Positions 21,786 through 32,467 are shown, counted from the stretch's first letter. The stretch is 64,000 bases of DNA from Bombyx mori (GCF_030269925.1 NC_085130.1:9312501-9376500); one strand, 5' to 3'. The notes: generated from the letters alone by a model not told the origin. A program made the numbers and translations.

Positions 21786-22403
21786 CCACGATCTCAGAGC
21801 GTTCGTTTGCGCAATACACTAACTCTTATGCAAAGAACCATGAATGAAGTGTACCACAATAAGTTCGCACGTTACCGAATGACCGTGGGTTGTTGCGAAA
21901 CCTCCAGTTTTGTTTTCTTAATACCTCGACACCACACATTTTGTTTTGAACGATAAGCTGTCGCCATCATCAAACAGATATCCAATTCAACGTCACTAAT
22001 GTTTGAAACGAAAAAATAGCTGCAATAAGAAGAAAGATTGTTGCAATATTCGGGGACGATTCAAACGTAGCGTCTTCAGTCGAACGGGTGCTTTTGTTCA
22101 ATAAACCTTCGAGTTCAATAGAACTTTTATGTACTTTTATTACGAACGCGTAATATAGCTTACGACCCTCGAGAAACTTCTCTTGTGACCTACTAATATT
22201 ATGTAACAGTGAGTGTGGAGTAACAGCTCTGCAATAAGTAAACAGATAATGTTTCTGAAGGCTCCTGCCACAAGCTTAGTCATTTTGAGCAGGTGTTGGT
22301 CAAGGCGCGTCATGTGACCGATTGTGTGGTTCAGTCCAAAGATTGGTTTGGCGTCTCACACTGTATATCGCTAATACCGGTATAACGAGCAATACGTACG
22401 TAT
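21786..22403. other. Possible intron, no feature recognised
   Basis: CTCGACACCACACATTTTG at 21945 recalls the outer MITE-D block. Otherwise unassigned. Confidence 0.35.
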
Positions 22404-22774
22404 TGTAACACTGGTAAGAGTAACGCCATCTATCGCCGAATAGTCGAACAAATATCGAAGGATCTAGTAGCACCTAGAACGCTCTAGCATACAACGCCAT
22501 CTATTGTCAGACAGCGGAAACACAATACTAGAGATGTGTGGAATATTCTCGATAATTCTAGCGATGAGGTATAGACTATAAAAGCGTTGCAGGGACGGCA
22601 CGCAGTCAGTTAGTAATCCGAATTACTCGAAGCAAAACAGCGAGCGGATCACCTGAAGCGAAGCGGAAGAAGCGAATTGAGAATTCAAAGTGTTAAGTTT
22701 TATAAGTGTTGTATACAGTTTTTAGTTGTACTTTGGTGGAACTTTTTATTTATCCCGAACCACAGCGCGTAACA
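22404..22774 (+). mobile_element. Solo LTR of a Ty3/gypsy-like element
   Basis: Runs TGTAACACTGG...GCGCGTAACA with the 4-bp target duplication GTAT on both sides (22400-22403, 22775-22778). It contains TATAAAAG (22577-22584) and an arthropod initiator TCAGT (22606-22610) 30 bp later, then a purine-rich GAAGCGAAGCGG stretch. Same family as 28678-29078 and 59084-59463. No internal coding region is present. Confidence 0.85.
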
Positions 22775-22809
22775 GTATGTACGTATATCACGTGTGTACA
22801 AGCTTGCAG

Positions 22810-22895
22810 CCGAAATTGAACAACTTCAAAAAAGTAATTATAAAACAGAGAACCCAAAAATCTCGAAGACGAAACACAAACGTAACACGAGAGTT
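22810..22895 (+). CDS. Candidate coding exon, unknown protein
   Basis: 86 nt between acceptor AGCTTGCAG and donor GTGAGT (from 22896). After two bases completing a codon it reads EIEQLQKSNYKTENPKISKT and KHKRNTRV. Most codons begin with a purine. The protein is charged and helix-prone, then basic. A solo LTR ends only 35 bp upstream, so it would sit in the intron close to the acceptor. Not recognised; it could be chance. Confidence 0.3.
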
Positions 22896-23203
22896 GTGAG
22901 TGTTGCCGCGGGGGGAGGGTGGCAGGGATGGACGCAGGGATGGAGTCGGGGTCCACGGAGATGTGGCAGGACGATATCGCTTAACCACCTGTCACGCACG
23001 GTGTACTACAGGAGTTGATCCAACTAAAACATTCTGTTATTCAACAGCCCGCATCCGTAGCTGCTTAGCGCGCTGCACGTCTCACTCATCATCCCACGGG
23101 TAGGTGGTCCAGGTAGAAGGTATATCGTAGACACCTTTACCTCGTGTTTAGCGGTTATTGTCTACAAGAATTACAACAAAAATGCCACATTTTTATTTTT
23201 ACT
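22896..23203. other. G-rich patch, no further exon supported
   Basis: 22905-22970 is a GGGG/GGATGG-rich segment. Nothing else identified. Confidence 0.35.
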
Positions 23204-23332
23204 TTTTTATTGCCCTTGTAGGCAGACGAGCACACGGCCCACCTGAAGGTGAGTGTTTACCGTCGCCCATGGACTTCAGCAATACCAGGGGCAGAGCCAA
23301 GCCGCTGCCTACCGCTTAATACTTTCCAAAAT
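23204..23332 (-). mobile_element. LINE-C 3' tail
   Basis: TATTGCCCTTGTAGGCAGACG through CTGCCTACCGCTTAATACTTTCC, 5'-truncated. Confidence 0.8.
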
Positions 23333-24041
23333 CCACGTCCACTACTCGATCGATATGAACGTGTTATTATTAACCTTATGGTTACCCTATATATTAGGAG
23401 GGATGGTGGTACAAAATTGTGTAGCCGGTCGTTGTGGCCTAAAATTCCTTAAAGAGTACGTACTAACTACGCATTCACGAACATCTTCTGCAATGAAGAT
23501 ATTAAATTTTTCAGTAAAAATTCACCCGCACAGCTTAAGCTTATAAGTTTACTTGACGTAAAAATGAAAGAACCTCTTGACACACCGTCCCGCTAGTACA
23601 CAGTTAACTACAAGTCCGTTTGTCTGTCATGAAGCCAAAACAAAATTACAAAATGTAGTCCTTGACTTTAGTTCACCACGGCTGCCCTTTTAAGGATTTT
23701 GTCGGGATTTTGACACCCAGAAGTCTCCACTGAGTGCGCTGGATAAACGTCTGTTTGTTCAGGTCTGGGCCAAAATCCTGGCCTATTTGAGCGATGGGGT
23801 CAAGAAATAAATAAATATTTATTGAAGTGCCCCTTTATTGAGGGCGCCCTACCTCCGAACATTAGCGAAACTCGCCAGATACTATTCTGTACTCATTTTT
23901 TGTTCGTTTTAAAGGCTTCTCGCTTAGCTTAAATACAAATAAACTTAAAATAAATTACAGATTAAACACATTCCAATAAATGAATTTTGAAAATTTATAG
24001 ACTCGACCAAGTAGATTGTCATCTAGCAATAGCTTGCAAAA
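23333..24041. other. No feature recognised
   Basis: Mixed composition; no gene or repeat boundary supported. Confidence 0.4.
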
Positions 24042-24452
24042 AAGTCGTTGTGGCCTAAAGGAAAAGACGTCCGGTGCATTCTTAGCTAGCGATGCACCGA
24101 TGTCGAGTCCCGAGTGGACGAGCTCACAGCCCACCCAGTGTTAATTGGTTACTGGAGCCCATAGACATCTTTTTTTTAACGCATTACTGCTTCACGACAG
24201 AAATAGGCCGGGCAGGCACCTACCCGTGCGGACGCACAAGAGTCTTACTCCCAGTAATTACGCAAATTATAATTTTGCGAGTTTGGTTTTTATTACACAA
24301 TGTTATTCCTTCACCTTGGAAGTCAACCGTGAACATTTATTAAATACGTATATCATTAGAAAAATTGGTACCCGCCTGCAGGATTCGAACACCGTTGCAT
24401 TGCTACATACGAATGTACCGGACGTCTTATCCCTTAGGCCATGACGACTTAA
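24042..24452 (-). mobile_element. Bm1 SINE with tRNA-like heads at both ends
   Basis: 24042-24110 is a forward Bm1 head (GTTGTGGCCTAAAGGAAAAG, B-box region GATGTCGAGTCCC). At about 24111 it switches to a reverse Bm1 beginning at the tail (GTGGACGAGCTCACAGCCCA), with an internal deletion at 24168-24178. It ends in a complete reversed head (24385-24452). Confidence 0.85.
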
Positions 24453-24964
24453 AATGTGTAGAGGAGGACGCAGGCATCGCTTAACAACGAATGGACGCTA
24501 AACTTGCCCCGTTCTGATAAAATGGTACCTTCCCGTTCATTTCAAATATGAACATGAATAGAATGCGCACGGAGGCGCACGAGGGTGCACGAGGGCGCAC
24601 CGAGTGACGCCGGGCTTTCCAGCAGCGCGACCGTCATTGTATAATTGCATAACCACATCACCACAGTAACCTCAAGCTGTCACAAGCGCGGCGTCTTCAA
24701 TCAGGACACAGAGCTACCTGCGCTGTGCGCTGTGTCAACTGACACTGTCGTAGCTAACGTCAAAGTAGGGTTCATAGTGCGGGGACATACTCGTCGATAT
24801 ATCGATACATGCTTAACGAAAACTAAACACTTTTGGAAGATTATGTTATGGTATAGAATGATACCAAATCCGACTTGCGTAAATTGAGAGTACATCGTCC
24901 ATTCAGCGTCGACCATTACAGATCCATCGTAAAGTTTCCGTAGAAAAACTGAGCAAGACTTTGT
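24453..24964. other. No gene recognised
   Basis: A short decanucleotide repeat (GGCGCACGAG-like, three units) lies at 24565-24605. A plus-strand frame at 24645-24887 reads as generic coding but lacks splice or start support. Confidence 0.3.
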
Positions 24965-24970
24965 AAACGT

Positions 24971-25208
24971 GGTACGACCTCTTGTGAGTCCGCGCGGGTA
25001 GGTACCACCGCCCTGCCTATTTCTGCCGTGAAGCAGTAATGCGTTTCGGTTTGAAGGGTGGGACAGCCGTTGTAACTATACTGAGATATTTGAACTTATA
25101 TCTCAATGTGGATGGCGCATTTACGTTGTAGATGTCTATGGGTTCCAGTAACCAGTTAGCGCTGTGAGCTCGTCCAAGCATGTAAGCAATAAAAAAAAAA
25201 CAAAAAAA
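24971..25208 (+). mobile_element. Bm1 SINE, 5'-truncated
   Basis: GGTACGACCTCTTGTGAGTC to CAATAAAAAAAAAACAAAA. Possible 6-bp target duplication AAACGT (24965 and 25209). Confidence 0.85.
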
Positions 25209-25503
25209 AAACGTTATTTTAATGAAAAATGGGTGCTCACAATTCTATTGCAATTGATGATTGAATGAACATTCGACCTGGTATTAAGCGGATACCAATC
25301 GATACTAAGCAACGTGAATGTCAGATTTAGCGGGAAGCAGCGGTTGGCTTAGATGACGGCCACTAGTGACGATAACCAGTCCGGTGGGACACGCGACCTG
25401 TCTGCCAATACCATAAATAACGACGAATCTGTAACGTCACGTCCAACTAGAACGTAAGGCTGCATTGCGCTAGGAATTACTTACTGTAACAATTTATCTA
25501 ATA

Positions 25504-25768
25504 CTAGCTGACCCGGCAGACTTCGTAGTGCCTCAATCGATAAATAAAATACCTAAACTTTTGTATAAAATAAACTTAAAACAAACAAAATGAAACAAAA
25601 GAAAATTGTTATTTTTATTTAATTCCGAGCATTTTCATATTTATTCACCTTTTAAACCTTCTCTGGACTTCCCCATCAATTCAAGACCAAATTTAGCCAA
25701 AATCGGTCCAGCCGTTCTCGAGTTTTAGCGAGACTAACGAACAGCAATTCGTTTTTATATATATAGAT
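25504..25768 (+). repeat. rep-E
   Basis: CTAGCTGACCCGGCAGACTT to GTTTTTATATATATAGAT. Highly similar to 13.1 kb apart from small deletions. Confidence 0.75.
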
Positions 25769-26000
25769 AAATAAATTGATATATACATACCGGCTCTAAT
25801 AATAAAAATGAACATGCAACTTCAAGAAATTGAAGGAGTTCTTAAAATCATGAAGCCCAAGGTCATTAATGAACACAAATGCACAAGAATTGTGCATTCG
25901 TGACACAAGCTCCCAGGATTGTAATCCGAATTTATTTGTTTTATCTAACCAACGAAATTATTTCGTATAGTTAGATAAATTGAGGAATTGTTCGCTCTGA

Positions 26001-26341
26001 GGAATCGTTCGAGATGATACCGGCATCTCGTTTTTACCATCGCACCGCCCGCCACCGGAGTAGAGTTCATCCATACTACCTGGAGCCACTGCGGTCATCC
26101 ACAGTGCGTTTCCAGAGGTCTTTTTTGCCACGTACCATCCGGCTATGGAATGAGCTCCCCTCCACGGTGTTTCCCGAGCGGTATGACATGTCCTTCTTCA
26201 AACGAGGCTTGTGGAGAGTATTAAACGGTAGGCTGCGGCTTGGCTCTGCCCCTGGCATTGCTGAAGTCCATGGGCGACGGTAACCACTCACCATCAGTTG
26301 GGCCGTAAGCTCGTCTGCCTACAAGGGCAATAAAAAAAAAT
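26001..26341 (+). mobile_element. LINE-C 3' end with intact ORF2 C-terminus
   Basis: The frame at 26014-26283 reads FYHRTARHRSRVHPYYLEPL, SFLPRTIRLWNELPSTVFPE and RYDMSFFKRGLWRVLNGRL. This matches the conserved LINE ORF2 C-terminal pattern (PRTIRLWNxLP...FK). Then 3' UTR and A-tail (26332-26341). Truncated before the reverse transcriptase core. Confidence 0.85.
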
Positions 26342-26670
26342 AATAATAATATTAATAATGTATAATAATAAATATAGTCCGCAACTCAACCTAAAGACAA
26401 AGTCCCGGGAGAGATATGATTAATAGAGGAACCTCAACTAAAATAGCAAAACACCAGTGGAAGAAGAAGGCGAAGAACAAGTTACAATAAATATCGATAA
26501 GCACATCACTAGTGCAACTCGAGTTATAATCGACTAGGCAGTGACGTTCGCGTGCCCTCTAATACATTAGGTTTAGTATCGCCACGACTACACTAGCCGT
26601 GATTAGCTGTGGACGTAGTGACGGGCGAAGCGTGTAACTATATTATTACAAAATACAATCTTGGAAATGC
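26342..26670. other. No feature recognised
   Basis: (AAT)n-rich start, then mixed DNA. No exon supported. Confidence 0.4.
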
Positions 26671-26786
26671 ATGTGACTAGGAGATGTATGGAAATGGTAG
26701 TGCAAGATAAAGGGGGAAGAGGTCGACCGAAGAAGAAATGGGTGGAGTATGTGAATGACGATATGAGAGAGATGAATGAGTCTTGA
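26671..26786 (+). mobile_element. RTE-type LINE C-terminal remnant
   Basis: A 38-codon frame: MHVTRRCMEMVVQDKGGRGR then PKKKWVEYVNDDMREMNES and stop. The GRPKKxWxxYVxxDM motif is the conserved C-terminus of RTE-clade ORFs. No other part of the element was found. Confidence 0.6.
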
Positions 26787-27101
26787 GATGATGGCTGATA
26801 GAAGAAAATAGAATAGAAAAATTCACTGTTTTTTTTTAGTTTACCAATGTTTTGACTACTATTAAAAAAATTAATACATAATTTTATCTTACTTTAAAAG
26901 GCAAAAATGTAACTGGTAAAAAATATAAAATAAATATTGCAATGATGATTAATATAAAAAATATTACATGTTAAATCTTAAACACACTCTCCTGTAAAAT
27001 AACTAAGTTTTGAGATTATTCAGTTTTAATGCGAGAAGACGATATGTTCCTTAGTTGTTATGTTATCTTAGCTTAGTTATGTTATCTTATATGTTATCTT
27101 A
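26787..27101. other. AT-rich, no feature recognised
   Basis: Includes a tandem ATGTTATCTTAGCT-like repeat at 27058-27105. Confidence 0.4.
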
Positions 27102-27290
27102 GCTGGTGGTAGGGGTCCTAGGAGTCCTCATGGCTATTTGAACTTCTTTATTCTATATAATTGAAACTTGACCCTCATATCACGAGGTGAGTGGGGCGAA
27201 ATTCACGTTGTGATGTCTAGAGGATCCGGTAACCACCTAAGCTCTGTTTGGCAGTGAGGTCATTCATACATCTATGCAATAAATAAATGA
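27102..27290 (+). mobile_element. Degenerate Bm1 with internal deletion
   Basis: TGGTGGTAGGGGTCCTAGGA at the start, ATTCACGTTGTGATGTCTAG and ATCTATGCAATAAATAAAT at the end. Confidence 0.65.
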
Positions 27291-27380
27291 CATACCACCT
27301 TTAAAATAAATATCAGGCCATAGAATTGGTAGCCTTAGACATAAAGTTTCCTTGTAGGGAGCTTACATGTCCTAGACACT

Positions 27381-27637
27381 GTTTACTGGTGGTAGGACCT
27401 GTTGTGAGTCTGCGCGGGTAGGTACCACCGTCCTGCCTATTTCTGCCGTGAAGCAGTAATGCGTTTCGGTTTGAAGGGTGGGGCAGCCGTTGTAACTATA
27501 CTGAGACCTTACAACTTATATCACAAGGTGGGTGGCGCATTTACGTTGTAGATGTCTATGGGCTCCAGTAACCACTTAACACCAGGTGGGCTCTGAGCTC
27601 GTCAAACCATCTAAGCAATAAAAAATAAATAAAAAAA
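27381..27637 (+). mobile_element. Bm1 SINE, 5'-truncated, clean target duplication
   Basis: TTTACTGGTGGTAGGACCTG to an A/T-rich tail. It is flanked by AGACACT at 27374-27380 and 27638-27644. Confidence 0.9.
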
Positions 27638-27644
27638 AGACACT

Positions 27645-27956
27645 AAAAACATTTTAAAAAAAAACGAAACTTTCGTAATCGTCATCGCTTCCTAACATGT
27701 GCTCTACCTTACAATTTTCTTTCGAAAGCATCGCAATATTTGGTTCAGAATATTCTTACAACGCGGCGACGTTCACACAATACTTGCAATGGAAAATAAA
27801 CTTTAAAGCACCTAGTTATAAAGCTGAATTTACTTTCAAAAAAGAATTCGTGTCGTTCACAAGGTGTTATGTTAGCGTTCGAATTTCGGCGTCGAGTTAA
27901 AGAATATTGAATCAGTATTGTATTTTGCTTAGTACTTTATAGAAGTGCTTACCAGT
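27645..27956. other. No feature recognised
   Basis: A 67-codon plus-strand frame at 27697-27900 has no start, splice or family support. Confidence 0.3.
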
Positions 27957-28196
27957 ACTCACTGGTAGGACCTCTTGTGAGTCCGCGCGGGTAGGTACCA
28001 CCACCCTGCCTATTTCTGCCGTGAAGCAGTAATGCGATTCGGTTTAATGAGTAGCTGTTGTAGCTATACTGAGACCTTAGAACTCATACCTCAAGGTGGG
28101 TGACAGCATATATGTTGTAGATGTCAATGGTTTTCGGTAACCACTTAACACCGGGTGGGCTATGAGTTCGTCCACCCATATGAGCAAAAAAAAAAT
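27957..28196 (+). mobile_element. Bm1 SINE, 5'-truncated
   Basis: CACTGGTAGGACCTCTTGTG to CATATGAGCAAAAAAAAAA. A short deletion occurs in the GGTTTGAAGGGTGGGGCAGC block. Confidence 0.85.
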
Positions 28197-28395
28197 TAAG
28201 TTTTTTTTGTCCTATTTTCCTGTTATTCTATACAAGCCGACGCTAGTGGCTACAGACACGCTACCGGCACGGCGGCGGTGTCTTCCCGCGCCTACCTCAA
28301 GTCGTCGCTAAGAACGGTGATAGACAAACTTTGTAAATTTTAATATATTACTTAATTTATTGAAACAACTATAAAATATATATACGTGGCTCAAA

Positions 28396-28677
28396 CTACT
28401 TTGATAAAAGCCCAATCTGAAACCTGTCAATCTTAAACGCTGCATCAGGTCTGCCAATCTTCCAAAAGTAATTCCGACCTTCAATTCCCCATGTTAAAGG
28501 CCATTCCTCATTCATCTGAGCCTCACGCACGAAAGTGGAAATGAAGTGTGGAGTTGCGTTTAGAGTAGTAAAATAACACAGCTCCATACCTCGACTGAAT
28601 AAGTGGTAAAGATGATGCAGGACCTTGGAGCCGTACTGTACAGAATATACGAGTCTATTTTTACTCAAAATAAACAT
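28396..28677 (-). CDS. Orphan open frame abutting an LTR, unknown protein
   Basis: A 93-codon minus-strand frame that reads like real protein: LVYSVQYGSKVLHHLYHLFS, GMELCYFTTLNATPHFISTF, REAQMNEEWPLTWGIEGRNY, FWKIGRPDAAFKIDRFQIGL. Its first codon lies at the left edge of the LTR at 28678-29078, so the true 5' part is probably beyond, or destroyed by, that insertion. Beyond the LTR a second open frame (29388-29128) shows no detectable continuity. No acceptor was settled. It could be a terminal exon or a decayed transposon gene. Confidence 0.3.
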   Translation of the reverse strand: MFILSKNRLVYSVQYGSKVLHHLYHLFSRGMELCYFTTLNATPHFISTFVREAQMNEEWPLTWGIEGRNYFWKIGRPDAAFKIDRFQIGLLSK

Positions 28678-29078
28678 ACTTTTACGCCAGTAAGAGCAAC
28701 GCTATCTATCGTCGAATAGTAGAAACGAATATTACAAGAACTAGTAAATCGAGAACTCTCGAAAAGTGCAACGCCATCTATTATCAAATAGCAGAAACAC
28801 ATATCGAAACTACCCGACCTGTCAGGAATGTTCTCGATCATTGTCTGAGATGTCCTATCGACTATAAAAGCGGTGCAGAGATAAGGTCCACTTAACATTT
28901 ATTGCATATCCATTGCGTAAGTTAGTAATCGGATCTACTCGAAGCGAAACAGCGAACAGATCACCTGAAGTGAAGGGGAAGAAGTGAATTACGAATTGTA
29001 AAGTGTTCTGTAAGTAAATAGAGTTTTAATTTGTACTTCAGGGGAAGTTTTATTTATTCCGAACCCAAGTGTCTAACA
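28678..29078 (+). mobile_element. LTR (solo or decayed), same family as 22.4 kb
   Basis: TTACGCCAGTAAGAGCAACG, CGCCATCTATTATCAAATAG, TATAAAAG (28863-28870), GAAGCGAAACAGCGAACAGA, and an end at ...GTCTAACA. More diverged than the other two copies. No target duplication found. Confidence 0.75.
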
Positions 29079-29503
29079 TTCTTAAGACAGCAGTTATATG
29101 TACTGCGTTGTCTAGTTGATTACAACCTTATGTATCAAGATAAACAGCAAGACTCTTGCCGTGTGGCACGTGGCCTCCAGTAGCCACGAATCTTCCAGAA
29201 AACCGTAGAGAATAGACAGAAAGAATATCTATAGAGTGTAACTCTGCATATGTTACCAACAACCGGTCTTTTTCTGTTAAAAACCCAGTTCGTCTAATCG
29301 ACGGCCGATCTCGATTCCGGTCACGGCGTGACTCAACAAAACAGAAACTGTGTGAAGTAACCAACCGTGTAATTACACGAATGTACACACAAGGGCAGCG
29401 CTGTGAGCTCGGGGGAGGAAAACTTACTTACTACTTCTAATCACAGTTTTTCTTTCATTAACAGACTTTTGGCATTTTGCAGAAGTCTCACGACTTCGAG
29501 ATT
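29079..29503. other. No assigned feature
   Basis: Contains the open frame 29388-29128 (minus), without splice support. The right part lies just beyond the poly(A) signal of the gene ending at 29794. Confidence 0.3.
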
Positions 29504-29509
29504 TTTATT
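29504..29509 (-). promoter_or_regulatory. Poly(A) signal AATAAA
   Basis: Minus-strand AATAAA about 285 bp beyond the stop of the terminal exon at 29794-29994. A reasonable 3' UTR length for that gene. Confidence 0.5.
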
Positions 29510-29793
29510 ATTTAATATCAGTGGATGACCTTACAGCCTCTGTAATGATAAGTTGCAGCATGTCCTCGTTTTCATGATTAGCAATACCAAATGCACAGCG
29601 AAGGGGTAGCAACTGCTAGAGGCCATTTTAAAACCTTGTTTGATGAGGGCATGCCATATCACTTGATGAACATCTTGGGAAAGAGATAACTCCCGAGTCG
29701 ATCAGCACATTGACAGCTGCGTGACAGGAATGATCCTCTGAAGACTACGAGGTCTAGCGCGTTCATAAAACATTTAATAGAGATGTATAATAT

Positions 29794-29994
29794 TTAATTT
29801 TCTTTCTCGTCTTTAATCGTAGTAGAGTCGAGTTCTGTTACTGAGATCTCGTTGTATTTATCCGGCTTGTAGAGACTGTCGGATGTGCCGTACGTGTAGC
29901 TGGATATGCCTTTCTTGAGCAGCTCGTAGAACAAGCGCACCCGGGGGTGGTGCGGTATTTTGAACGTTTTTAGTCGTTCCAGTATTGCGTTCAC
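29794..29994 (-). CDS. Terminal coding exon of an unidentified host gene
   Basis: The exon follows acceptor CATTTTAG (29995-30002) and ends in TAA. It encodes 66 residues: VNAILERLKTFKIPHHPRVR, LFYELLKKGISSYTYGTSDS, LYKPDKYNEISVTELDSTTI, KDEKEN. Third positions are strongly G/C and the sequence is non-repetitive, which is strong coding evidence in this AT-rich region. It starts in phase 0 and joins the exon at 30800-30871, also phase 0. The tail is hydrophilic, without membrane segments, so it looks cytosolic. Upstream exons probably lie above 31 kb. I cannot name the protein. Confidence 0.8.
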   Translation of the reverse strand: MNAILERLKTFKIPHHPRVRLFYELLKKGISSYTYGTSDSLYKPDKYNEISVTELDSTTIKDEKEN

Positions 29995-30179
29995 CTAAAA
30001 TGGATAGTTGCGATTAATTCACAATATAACTACTTGACGTGTCATTCCTTTGTATGGCAGAGCGGTGCTCGTCCACAGAAATACATGAATACTTTGAGAC
30101 ATAAATAGACAAGTACTACCCTTGAGAAGGATGGATAGCCGTTGTACAATACAATGGAGACTCCGACCTCATGTGTCAA

Positions 30180-30580
30180 AGTAGTCCGCGGTATTTCCCC
30201 CGAGTTATTAAGATATTGCATAGCTTTTATCGCGGGCTTTGAGCGCGGCGACCGAATCAAGAAATTCCGTAACGAAAGTAAAACGTAACACCCCCACTCT
30301 GCCTATCATGTAGCCGCGTTCACACGTTGCGCTTGTGTAGTGTTTGTGAATAAGAGCGCGGCGTGACGTCACACTGCATCTGCATCATGAAAAGTCTGCC
30401 CATCTCTCTCTCGCGCGGTCTAGCTTATGAGTGTGAAGGGGACAGTTTATGTTTTGCTTTTGTCAATTTTTTATAAATTTAGCGTGGTCTTATTTTATTA
30501 TTGTCTAATTATACTTACATAAGTTGATAAAAATGCTATGCAATAGCTATACCGCGGCAGTCCCTGAGTGCCACACGTGT
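30180..30580 (-). mobile_element. MITE-F, intronic copy
   Basis: Reverse copy of 12.36-12.74 kb. The right terminus reads ATAGCTATACCGCGGCAGTC then CCTGAGTGCCACACGTGT. The left side has GATATTGCATAGC. It lies wholly inside the 805-bp intron between the two coding exons of the minus-strand gene. Confidence 0.75.
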
Positions 30581-30799
30581 TTTTTTGTAGACATAGTTAT
30601 AGTTAATGGTTAACAATGCATACATCAGGTATTACCTGACTACAGTTGTCGAGGGTACCGTCTCAGTCACGAGTGGCCAGTGGTCGCGGAGCACTGTGAA
30701 CTACCCGACATGTCGCAACGAATATGGCCCCAGCAGTAAACGCGCGATTTATCTGCGGGTAACACTAAGCGCTAGATTTAAAAAAAACGTTTATCTTAC

Positions 30800-30871
30800 G
30801 TGTTCCGTCAGCGGGACGTCTTTATTGATATTACTGAAGTCCTTCTCAAGAGTTACGACATTCGCGCACTC
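30800..30871 (-). CDS. Penultimate coding exon of the same unidentified gene
   Basis: Exactly 72 nt (24 codons) between acceptor TTTTGTTCCAG and donor GTAAGA. It reads ECANVVTLEKDFSNINKDVP and LTEH, with G/C-ending codons. Both boundaries are phase 0, so it joins directly to the terminal exon as ...DVPLTEH-VNAILERL.... The polypyrimidine tract and donor match the insect consensus well. Confidence 0.7.
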
Positions 30872-31044
30872 CTGGAACAAAACGTTTGTTTATGATGCTA
30901 TGCAATAAACGTCACACGGTGATCCAATCCCAATATTCACTTGTCTCATTAATCAATAATCTAACCGATATGGACAAAATACGTCTGATATGCCAGCTTT
31001 GCCTAGATAATTAATTCTCCGGGTGCTTAATACGATTCTTAATT

Positions 31045-31150
31045 TATTTTTATTAGATAAATGGATGCTCGGGGCTCACCTGATGTTAAGTAGTTACCTG
31101 GAGTCCATAGACATAACAACGTGAATGCTGCAACCTCCTTCGAGACATAA
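31045..31150 (-). mobile_element. Degenerate Bm1
   Basis: GGGGCTCACCTGATGTTAAG, TGGAGTCCATAGACATAACA. The remaining body is lost. Confidence 0.55.
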
Positions 31151-31734
31151 TATGGAAGACTCTATAGTGTTGCATAACGTATGAGCTTACAATATCACCA
31201 GCAAAACCTACTTTGATGTGCTATTGCGAAAGCTTTAGAAATGCACGACCCTGACGGGTACCAACAGTCTGCTCTACCGTAAATCAGCGTGGTTAATCAC
31301 CTTACATTACCAATTCGTAAGGACAGCGACCACTATTCATCAGATGGACCATTTCGATGCAGTAATGAAATGCACATACCCCACAGCACAACATAGTACA
31401 TACGAATATGTTGAGGAACATACTCAATGCTTGGTCCGCGCGCCACTAATTTCACGGATTTAAATTTCAATTATATTTCCAACACGCGACGATTATTCGC
31501 GGAGCCGTATCATTGTGGATCGTGCGGTCGTACTCAGACACTTGACGGCGCTACACTCGCGCTAAGTCTAAGATTTAAAATCTATATCTGTACTTTTGTT
31601 TGTATATCCGATTAAATGAGATCTTTGCTCAGTTGTTATGAGTACTTCAGATAAGCTTCCAGTAAACTTCCGCAACATATAGTTTACTTTTTATCGTTGC
31701 CCCGCTGACTACTCCCCGAATCCTGATCACGCAG
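31151..31734. other. No gene recognised
   Basis: Positions 31322-31360 resemble a very old plus-strand LINE-C tail. The 62-codon plus frame at 31427-31615 (core EPYHCGSCGRTQTLDGATLA) has no support beyond being open. Confidence 0.3.
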
Positions 31735-32095
31735 GAGCAAGTCACCGTCGTCGCCCTAGACACGTCTTTATGGATCCATCCAGCACTAGGAGCAGGCTGA
31801 GGGACCCTGGTAACCGTACTCGTCGAACTCGACAAAGAGTTCGCCGTGCAACCTAACCCATGCATCAGCCCGCTGAGTTTCTCGCCGGATCTTCTCAGCG
31901 GGTCGCGATTCCGATCCGCTATTAGATTCATTCGCGAAGCAATTGCTCTTGAGTTGTTAGGTCTGCTTCGGAGGCGCTCGGAGAGCTGTTAGTAAATCCC
32001 ACCCCTCCTGGCTGAGCCTTTGCTCGCCCACATGTCCTGGTGAAAGAGGAAAGGCCTCCGGGCCACCAGTAATACTTCAATCATTAAAAAATAAA
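31735..32095 (+). mobile_element. Jk-B LINE 3' end
   Basis: Forward copy: CTTTATGGATCCATCCAGCA, GAACTCGACAAAGAGTTCGC, CTTCTCAGCGGGTCGCGATT, ending CAATCATTAAAAAATAAA. Confidence 0.8.
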
Positions 32096-32254
32096 CTTAC
32101 TTATTAACTTCAACTGATATGTTAATATATACTTTCGCAATATTTACCGATTCGTAATTTACTATTTATAAATAAATCATAATAACTGTAACTGAATATC
32201 CAAATTTTTTTCTTTATCTGGGAAGGAACATTTTTTTTTTTAAATATGCTTTTG

Positions 32255-32365
32255 TTACCACTTGTTAGGTATCGTCAGCTCGACTGCGCGTATCGCAAAC
32301 CCAAAAGTTTGTGACTCCCGCAAATGTCGTACAGCTTGTTGAATCGCGACCGGATTAACAGCACC
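32255..32365 (-). other. Short open frame, unassigned
   Basis: The minus strand is open after a possible acceptor (GTCAAAG) and reads GAVNPVAIQQAVRHLRESQT then FGFAIRAVELTIPNKW and stop. Protein-like, but short and unrecognised. It lies upstream, on the same strand, of the gene ending at 29794. Confidence 0.2.
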
Positions 32366-32467
32366 CTTTGACACGAGTCACGATGTTCGACATTACAACG
32401 TCGATTTAAATGTTCTACACGAGCCGTTATTGTCAAACGTCATAGTGATCGCAGTGGCCTTTCATCA

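Noticed and set aside
24385..24452. Functional tRNA gene
   Set aside because: The A and B boxes belong to the Bm1 SINE head. The same head occurs at 5.5, 41.7 and 58.1 kb attached to Bm1 bodies.
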